From Cladopsammia gracilis (Eukaryota; Cnidaria; Anthozoa; Scleractinia; Dendrophylliidae), in assembly GCA_022457155.1 (NCBI GenBank), contig JAJGOT010000340.1, forward strand, positions 248,001 through 312,000: DNA of 64,000 bases, in the 5' to 3' direction. The notes beneath the pieces are model-generated. The model was not told the origin of the DNA. It saw only the letters and a program-made list of their open reading frames with translations, and did not search any database. Made by a program: the position numbers and the translations under genes. Position 1 is the first letter of the stretch; every line of letters starts with the position of its first letter. Positions 56,263 through 64,000 of the stretch are shown here, piece by piece.

Positions 56263-57819
56263 TAATCGGAACTTTCAGTCATCTCTTGAGTTTTGAATAA
56301 AAAGAATTGAAAGTTCAAGCAAATATTTTTGTGAATGAAAACGCTAGCGCCAGCGACAGTACAAGCGCCTTTGAAAATATTGATATGTTTTGACAGGTGC
56401 TTTGTGATTGGACGAAACGCTTTTCTCACGTGTGAGAAAGTCGTTTCGCCATTCTGATTGGCTGCGAAAATTCCCGAACGGGGTTTTCACGCGCGAAATT
56501 CTATCAGAAAATCTCAGTATGTATAAAATAAAAATTGGATAGAAATGGCAGTCAACGTAATTTTATTGCCTCTATATAGCAAAAGGCTTGTTGAAAAGTG
56601 AACATATGTGAAGATAAATGCAAAAATCATTGAAAGAAAAAATTAGCTGCCCTGTATTTGCGCATTTCAAGTCCGTGCAAAGTTCTAGCTCTAACACAGA
56701 GAGCATGTAGTCGATAAGTACAGTATTTTTTGGTGTTGAGTAGGTACGGAAAAATATGCAAATCTATGTAACAAAACATCAAGTTTCTTAGACCTTTTTT
56801 GCACCAACAGTCTGTAAAAATTTTAGCTCAAAATATTTCACGGACGATTTATTTAAAATAATCCGTCACTGCTGTTTGCCGTTGTGGAGCTCGGAGTTGT
56901 AACGAGAAGATCAAGTCATTTGCCTTTCCGATAGATAGGGCAAGGTCCTGGTAACCGTGAAACTGGGCAAGTGGAGATTAAATTGCAGTTTTTATTGATA
57001 TCAGTTATCATCTTCATATTATCTGTCACTATTTCGCTTGAAAAGATGATTTGCTGGCCGCTTAGTAGAGGTAAAAATACAATAAATACTAAACTTGCAA
57101 CAGCAAAAAGGTGGCCGCGGCCGCTTAATAGAGGTGGCCGTTGAATAGAGGTATCGAATACAGCACTTTACTGACAAATAATTCAGGACTTTGGAAAGTG
57201 GCCGCTTAATGGAGGGTGGCCGCTTAATAGGTGGCCGCTTATTAGAGGTCCGACTGTATTTCTAGGTCCTCAGAGTCAACGGTTTATACTCGAAAAATTT
57301 GATTTATACATGACTTTCTGGGTCCATAATAAAGAGCCAGCACAGAGTGGCAGATTTCATTTCATTTCATTTTATTTATTTTGCCATTAACCACATTATG
57401 CACATAGTGAGATTATACACCGAATTATTCCAACAGCGTGTTGTCATGTTACCTAGAGTATATTGTTGCAAGGAAAAAAAGATTGACGTAACTCTTTCTT
57501 AGCGACTACTCTCGTAAGCGACCACTTCCCGTATTGGGGGTAAGCGATCACTTTGTTAATAACCGTTTTGTTTCTCAGTCAAATACTGTTTCAGAAACTC
57601 TCTCGTAAGCGACCACTTACGAAGCCAGAACTGATTTGGCAAATTCTTTTGTTTTGTTTTCGGTAAGCTACAACCCACAGCATTGTTTCGAAATCCTTGC
57701 GTTACTCAGCAGATGTCCCAAAAGTTCAGTTTTAAGTTTAAACGCACTTGCTTAATATGCCAGTAAACAGTACAATGAGTAGTACACGCCTGAGAAGAAT
57801 CGTCGCTCCCGGCCGCTAG

Positions 57820-58826
57820 GATATCAAAATATGAACACTTAGCTTAAAAGCTTATCGTTCTTCGATAGTCTCCACTTCTCCGTAAGCCAAGAGAAGACAG
57901 CACCGTTAAAGGAATTAAAAATTAATTAAAAATTAATTTATTTTCTCCACGATTATGCATAAAGTAGACTGGTTTAACATTTACATCGCTATACAATGAA
58001 TTCTTATTAACTTATACTTAAACTTTTTTTAAATAGATATGTATTTTCGTAATATTGCCTGACATGACGAGGAAACGTTTTCACGCCGGCTTGGTCCTTG
58101 TTGAACGATTGGTTGATTGCGTTTTCATTTCACGACAGCAGATTCAAGAATGGATAAACGTTTAACTCACGAACCTAAGCAGCGACAAGCATACGTACGG
58201 GCCTTCTAGGCAGACATTTAAGGCACCTTCACATGTCAAACTAAAAACGTTTAAGATAGAGACTAAAAACGTAGTTAAACTAAACAACATTTAAACATGT
58301 TCAAAAGTTGGTGTGGATGAGGCTTAAGGTTTCGAACTTGTGTTGCAAACACATATGTCGCAAAAACAGTTTGTTACTGTTTTACCGCGACGTTCACACA
58401 CGGCAACTCGCATTTGCCAGCACGAGTTTGCAAGATTATTTTTTCGTGCGAAGACGCCTTTACAGGGCATCACTGTCACCCAGATGGCCAAAAGTACGGA
58501 CCTGTAAGTTTACAATTAACGGTATTTCCTTTTAGAAACAAACAAATTATTGCGCTTTTCAATAACACACGAACTCTGCAGTTCAAAACTCATCCAAGAG
58601 TTTCGTTTTCACTGCCGCAAATATCATAGCGGGCGCCCGCAGGAAACAACGATGCTTTACGCAAATAGTCCAAAGGTCATGTTTGTGGATTATGATTGGT
58701 GGATTTCAATCCACTTTGTCAGTTTTATGTTTTCAGGAGTACAAAGTTTGTCGCCAAAAAAATCACGCGATGTACGTAAAACGTAAACCTAACAGTTGGG
58801 CTATGAACTTCAGAGGTCGCGTGTTC
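57820..58826. mobile_element. Inverted copy of the repeat at 8726-9722
   Basis: GGATATCAAAATATGAACAC at 57820 is the complement of the bases ending at 9722, and similarity continues to GGGCTATGAACTTC..CGCGTGTT at 58800-58826. It is joined directly to CTCAGGTATATTAAGG, the end motif of the 13095 family. Confidence 0.85.
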
Positions 58827-58849
58827 TCAGGTATATTAAGGTGGCTCGA

Positions 58850-59272
58850 CTGGGTTTTTGAGAGACCATACCGTTTAGCTTTGAGAAACTTGTGTACCAC
58901 CATAAACGATACAACGGAAAATCGATTGCAACAGCTGTACTAGAGAAAGATTAAAGTTTCAGATGAGGTAAGTTTTATTGAAATCGGAGTTGCCAAGGCA
59001 ACGTTATGACGTCACTCCCTGTTTTACATAATACCGAATTACTTGTCATCAAGAGATAATTTTAGAAAATGCTCTCTGGATCTTCGACCTGATGTACGTA
59101 CTTGTCCTAAGGTCTACAAAATTTTACAAATTTCTATGGAAGCGTTTTCGAGAAAATTTCGAGTGAAGTTTTAAGGTGTTAAAATACAACAAAAACAAAC
59201 CAATTTTGAAATGTTATTAAAACTTATGTCTACAAGGCTTGATGAAATAACATTTTGGTATTAAATGAATTT
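58850..59272. repeat. GGTGGCTCGACTGGG repeat, copy 2
   Basis: Collinear with 41236-41670, with only scattered substitutions and a 4-bp GTAC insertion near 59097. It stops where a GCGGAGCTCTGCGGGCCGAA hairpin begins (59276-59310). Confidence 0.85.
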
Positions 59273-59710
59273 TAGCGGAGCTCTGCGGGCCGAAGGCCCG
59301 CGCGGAGCGCCATACTCATAGAACCAGAGAACCATAGAACCCATGTCCGTCATTTTTCATGGTCATGGCTAGCGGAATGTTTCGCGGGCGCGTTGTGTGC
59401 CCGCCGCCGGCGCCGCTGTCGCTTAGTCTTGTCGGGATCTTTGCAATTTCACGTCACCTGGGAAAACACTGCTGTGTTTAGCGGAGAAAACCGTTTAAAT
59501 TAAAGTCGTTATTCTCCTGAATTTTTTCGCGGTTTGCTACTCAAGACAGGGATACTAATAGCCCTTTTTACAGTTCCCAGCGCCATATTGGAATAGTAAC
59601 CGCGCAAACTTGATAGCGAGGCTGGAGGTGACCCAGCGGCAGATTCGAACAGCTGATATAGTAGCTTTTGATGCGCGACTCGAGATTCTTCGTTGAATTT
59701 TTCTTTCGGA

Positions 59711-61606
59711 ATGGTTATTAAGTACAAAAACAAAGAAATTTCGACTCTCGATGAGATCCAGAAGCTGAAGGCGAAAGATCTACGAGATATTTTGCGATCT
59801 CATTCAGAAACAACCGGAGGAACGAAAGCCGATTTAGTGTTGAAAGTTTATGCATTACTAATGCGAGATGTTTTGCCACTTTCAAACAGCGAGGGAAATG
59901 AAGAAGTTCTTCGAACATAGGAGCAAGACGAAAATCAAGACGATGGCGACTTTAAATACGACGCAACAATGCGTAGGATCTCAGCGCTTGGATGGTCAAG
60001 CGACCTTCGGCATTTGCCAGAAATGAACTTCATACAGTTGTATGACTATCTCGTTGTATCCACGCGCAAGTATCGCCACATCGTTTTAAAGGGAACCCAT
60101 TACAAGAAACTTAAATCCTATCAATTTTTCTTCGAAGGAAACGTAAAAAAGTTGGAAACTAAAACTTTTGAAAACAAAACTTATGTCAGAGCGAATGTGC
60201 TCCCCTCGATGAAGAGGACCCCATACAGAGTTGTTGTCGAGTTCACGCCTACATGTGATGTTTTACGCGCAGCCTGTACTTGCCCCGCTGGTCTCGGGAT
60301 GCATGGAAAAGGAAAGTGTAATCACGTCGGTGGGGTGCTCTTTGCCATAGAAGATTTCATTAGAAGAGGTTTGCAAAATAACCCAGAGCCACTAACTTGC
60401 ACGTCGCGGCTATCGGTCTGGGTAGTTCCTCGAAATCAAAGTGTTGCCGCCAAGCCACTTGACAAAGTTCTGATACGGAAAATAAGATTTGGAAAGAAGA
60501 ACATCAGAACACAGGCGAAAATAATCAAGTTTGATCCGAGGGCTCCGCAGCAGCGTGGTCGTGACGAAGAAGGATTTAAAGAACTCAGCGAAAAGCTCCA
60601 GGATTGTTTGCCCTCAAGCTCGTTCTTTCTGTTCCATGACCTCCAATCAAACTATGCAGGTTCTAATGACCAGTCCACTCCAACCTTAGATGGGCGTGAG
60701 GAGGGGCAAGACAGAGGTGAGGAGGATCAAGAAGACACACCATTCAATGACAATTTTGACATCGCAACTGATCGTTTTAAAAGCATTGTTGACGAACATG
60801 TCTCTAACATGACAGTATCGGATGAAGAAATTAGTGAAACCGAAAGATTAACAAGAGGGCAGAACAAAAACCAACTGTGGTTTGAAAAACGAAAGTCCCT
60901 CCTGACAGCTTCAAATTTTGGTAAAGCTTCCAAAACTAAAGTTGAGCCATCGAATAAACTGAAATCTATGCTATACACTAACTTTACGACCGAGGCTGTG
61001 CAGTATGGAATCGAAAGCGAGGAGAAAGCTGTGGCCCTTTACATAGATGAAATGGCGGGAAACGGTATCACTGTAAAGGTGGACGAGGTGGGACTTCTAC
61101 AGTCCAAGGAGAAGCCCTTCCTAGCAGCAAGCCTAGATCGAATAATAACAAATGTGGCCACAAATGAGAAGTGGGGTATGGAGATCAAATCACCCTTAAG
61201 CAAAGCTGGCATGAGAGTTGAAGATGCCTGCAAAATTAAAAACTTTTTCCTGGAAAAACTTGATGATGGAACAATCAGACTAAAAAGAAATCATGATTAT
61301 TACATTCAAGTACAAGGCCAACTCCACTCAGCATCTAACTTGGCCCTAAAAGGCATTGTTTTTGTGGTGTATTTTGGAGAAGAAATGCCTCTGTTCAAAG
61401 AGAACATCTTCTTTGATAGCATTCGGTGGAGTGATGAACTTCTCCCCAGACTTGAGTATTTTTACAGAAGGGCACTTTTCCCTGAAATGCTCACAATGAG
61501 GGTTCAGAGAGGAAAGCTTTTGTATCTCCACGGTGGATGGCAACCATATGGGCAATACTCCTGTACAGTAAATGGATTGAAGTTAAGATTTAATAGGGCC
61601 CAATGA
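59711..61606 (+). CDS. SAP - SWIM zinc finger - YqaJ nuclease of ISL2EU transposon, one internal stop
   Basis: From the ATG at 59711 the frame is open to TGA 61604-61606 except for one TAG at 59918-59920. Before the TAG lies a SAP-type DNA-binding helix pair (LKAKDLRDILRSH...TKADLVLKVY). After it comes a SWIM zinc finger (ACTCPAGLGMHGKGKCNHV, C-x-C..C-x-H), an acidic linker (60650-60850), and a YqaJ/lambda-exonuclease domain with GIESEEKAV, FLAASLD, MEIKSP (E-x-K) and YIQVQGQL. All catalytic acids and the Lys are present. The nuclease type degrades or trims DNA ends; its role in transposition is not established. With the stop, translation from the ATG at 59969 would give a 545-residue protein lacking SAP. 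Confidence 0.88.
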
Positions 61607-62533
61607 CTCTACCACTTGTTCTAACAGCTTTTGTCATAAGTAAAGGAGAATAATTAATATTTTACTTCCTGTAGGGCAAAGATTGATAAGTCATGGAAAT
61701 CAAACATACTGTATGATCAGTTTCAAAGTGAATTAAATCACACTAGCCAGTCACAAAAGGCACAGAAAGTCGTGTAAGATAATCAAAATTCTGATAAATA
61801 ATCTAAGCCATTCGTGATAAGTTTCGGTTTCAGTTAATCTTGTTGTGCCAAATGGTGCTCTACTGTTTATGTTTCAGTGTAATAATATCCTTCAGCATTT
61901 TTTCCGTCAGAGGAGAGTTATCCTGTGAGGCATAACATCGATAGACATCAAAGTTCTCCTTGATGCTCAGCCTAATCAAATCTCTAAGTTAAGAGCATAC
62001 ACAAAGCGATCACCACATGTTTGCACATTCAAAGTTTCGAAAGATTAATTTGATGTTGAGTATTTTTATACTCATTAAAATCATGATAAATGGCTTGAAT
62101 CAGTAAATAACTTCAATAAGATAAATTTGGAATGATCATGTGCAGTTCCATAAAATATCCATACCCCCATGGAAGGGATTTTTTATAAGAACCCTTCACC
62201 CCTCTTGAAATTCTATTTAAACTCTTTACATATCTTTAAAGGTTTTGGTCTTTGGGACCCACCACCCACCCCCAGGAATTTCCAATTCCTCCCTGTAAGG
62301 GAGTATGAACATTTTTTGGAACTACAGTATGTACACAATGAGAATCCATAAATTTAATAAATAAATTAATAAATAAATATGGTACAATGTAAGTAGATAG
62401 TTTTTTTTTGTCAAAGAATTACTGCTGCATTTTCAATACAAAATCAATCATTTTTTCTCTATAATGTTATGACAATGATTTATCAATGGCTATGTTTGAG
62501 TTCTTAAGTAAATAATTCTAACAAAAAACATTC
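61607..62533. other. Spacer between the convergent transposon genes
   Basis: AT-rich, without a frame or repeat that can be supported. A (AAAT)n-like patch at 62350-62380 may belong to 3' untranslated regions. Confidence 0.5.
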
Positions 62534-63829
62534 CTAAGGTTCAGCTGGGGGCAATAAAGGAGGTAAAAAGTTGGTTAATAATCCACAAACAGTTGCTATT
62601 TGTGTAGCATATGGGCTCAAAGTGTTTGGCAACGTTCCATCCAAAATATGGTATGTTTTTATTCTTCCAATAGCCCGCTCGACATGAATTCGAACAGAAG
62701 CAATATTCATTGTTTCCTCTGTTTCTGCAGCTGTCATTTGCTCCCGTCCAGACAAAAATGGTGGTATATTCACTGAAACACCCTCAGGCACGATATTGCC
62801 AATGTCAAAACCACGGTCCACCATCACATTATCGCCAGACTCTAGCAAATCACAAATCCCACTTTCTCTTGTAATCTGTTTGTCAGATACACGACCACCC
62901 CAGAGGTCAGATAGGAAAGTCACTTGACCATTTGGAGTTATACCAACAAGCAATTTCCATGTATTGTGGTGTTTATAGTCAGACCACGTTTCTGACTGGG
63001 CCAACATAGCTGAAGGTCGCTGAATAAACAACTCAGTACAGTCCAATATTATTCTTGTCGTTGGGTATTGTGCAAATTCCCGGGGCATGTTTTTCCGTAT
63101 AAGCTCTTGAGAGGGGAATGGGAATAAGTCTTTGAGCTCATAATAAAGAAAATTAACCCATGTGATACAGATTCGAGACACAGAACTAATGCTTACACCA
63201 AATCTATCAGCAAGGTCCTGGACAAACAGGCCAGCTTTAAGTCTCATAAGCACCAACAAGAACTCATCCAGTGGAGCCAGTTTCCTTGAAGGTCAAGGCT
63301 TTTTTTTGTTTTCATCTGATTGATAAGGCTGACTTTCTTTCAATGTATTTTCCCCTTTCCAGTATTGCATCTTGGCATTCTTGGGTTTTATATAGTTGAA
63401 GAAGGCAATTAATGCATCATAGGAAGGAAAACCAGTATAAAACAAGATAGCAGAACAGTCATTTTTGATCTTGTCAAGTGAAAATTGCCTTCCCACAAGG
63501 ACTGCATTTTCTTCTTCTGTTTCTCTTAGTTTTTCCTGACATTTGGCAAGTTCGATTTCCAAGGCAGCTATTTTTGCTTGTAGCTCCAGGACTATGTCAG
63601 CTTCAGTTTCAGTTTGAGGATCATCAAATGAAGTATCGATGAAATCATCACCGGGTAACATTGAACTAGACGTTAAATCTGATGAAGCTGTCGCAGATTC
63701 ATGCATTGTTTCAGTAACATGCAACTCATGTACTTCATCTATTGTTTCAAATGACATTCTTTTTGCTGGGGGCTTCCTTTTCAGTTGTTCTCTAGTCCAA
63801 CTGAACTGAGATGGCTCTGCACCTGACAT
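62534..63829 (-). CDS. DDE (DDE_Tnp_4-like) transposase of ISL2EU transposon, 3' exon, one internal stop
   Basis: Minus-strand frame open from 63829 to 62534 except for TGA at 63295-63293. Upstream of the stop are a coiled coil (ADIVLELQAKIAALEIELAK...) and FYTGFPSYDALIAFFNYIKP, a segment typical of THAP-DDE transposases. Downstream are an HTH (LADRFGVSISSVSRI) and a DDE core: DCTELF, MVDRGFD and VHVERAIGR-type HVERAIGRIK. The reading PSRKLAPLDEFLLVLMRLK continues directly after the TGA, so a single G-to-T change can explain the stop. The apparent ATG at 63829 overlaps a pyrimidine tract and CAG (TTTTTTTTTCCATGTCAG), so it is more likely that the exon begins by splicing at about 63822 from an upstream exon outside the window. 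Confidence 0.85.
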
Positions 63830-64000
63830 GGAAAAAAAAATTAATTTGTCTTATTATTGCATGTCATTTGCACCAAAGGTTTTAACGTACAGATTTTACT
63901 AGCTGTACAGATATTATATTTTTAAACTTGCTTACAAATATAACAGTTGATTGACTAAACAACTCACATGGGGCTTTAAATCAAATAATAAATAGCAGAT

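Larger units (their letters stand above)
53025..57256. mobile_element. 4.2-kb region bounded by pogo-like inverted ends
   Basis: CAGTCGGACCTCTATTAAGC followed by GGCCACC is mirrored by GGTGGCCGCTTATTAGAGG then TCCGACTG. TA flanks both ends (53023-53024, 57257-57258). Each end repeats the GGCCGCTTAATAGAGG word several times, more so on the right. No DDE transposase was recognised inside; the only identifiable coding trace is a Crypton-type fragment on the minus strand. It may be a decayed autonomous element or a composite. Confidence 0.65.
59567..64000. mobile_element. ISL2EU-type DNA transposon, left end and both genes; right end beyond window
   Basis: From the shared 68-bp block (preceded by TAGCCCTTTTTAC) the region holds two convergent genes: a SAP-SWIM-YqaJ nuclease on the plus strand and a DDE-type transposase on the minus strand. 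This pair is the hallmark of the ISL2EU group (eukaryotic IS5/ISL2-like transposons). The transposase's upstream exon(s), expected to hold THAP, and the second terminal repeat lie past 64000. Both genes carry one in-frame stop. 61607-62533 between them is AT-rich and non-coding. Confidence 0.78.

Overview
The window is eukaryotic nuclear DNA, AT-rich, with short exons joined by GT..AG introns and a very heavy load of transposable elements. The protein families seen (an enzyme carrying a ShKT domain, an intron-poor class A GPCR, an ISL2EU-type transposon with a YqaJ nuclease) and the style of the foldback MITEs and minisatellites point to an anthozoan cnidarian, most likely a stony coral. The species is inference; the sequence names none.

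Host genes are few. (1) A seven-exon plus-strand gene at 489-8603, open at its 5' end, encodes an aldo-keto reductase joined to a ShKT six-cysteine domain and a PQQ-type beta-propeller. All six exon junctions are phase-consistent, and the last eight codons and the stop appear to come from a dispersed repeat. (2) A single-exon class A GPCR lies on the minus strand at 19766-20740. (3) A THAP-domain exon at 44071-44363 is probably a transposon remnant.

Mobile elements fill most of the rest. 2246-2542, 23821-24044 and other sites hold TA-flanked foldback MITEs. 10108-14739 has the A1..B1-A2-B2 split direct repeat layout of Ngaro/DIRS elements, with a ~37-bp satellite (tetrameric ~148-bp higher-order unit) inside. 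25151-25585 is the GIY-YIG end of a Penelope-like element. 34408-41170 is a full-length Gypsy retrotransposon with 170-bp LTRs differing at one base and a 4-bp target duplication, nested inside an older terminal-inverted-repeat element. 47205-48161 is an ATCGAT-rich element with a 7-bp target duplication. 53025-57256 is bounded by pogo-like inverted ends and contains a decayed Crypton-type recombinase fragment. 59567 to the window end is an ISL2EU-type transposon whose two convergent genes (SAP-SWIM-YqaJ nuclease and DDE transposase) each carry one premature stop.

Together the window is a nested graveyard of cut-and-paste, tyrosine-recombinase and reverse-transcribing elements around a few cnidarian genes. 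Several insertions are dated or delimited exactly by target duplications, by near-identical LTRs, and in one case by an empty site preserved in a neighbouring duplicate. No tRNA, rRNA or CRISPR array was recognised.
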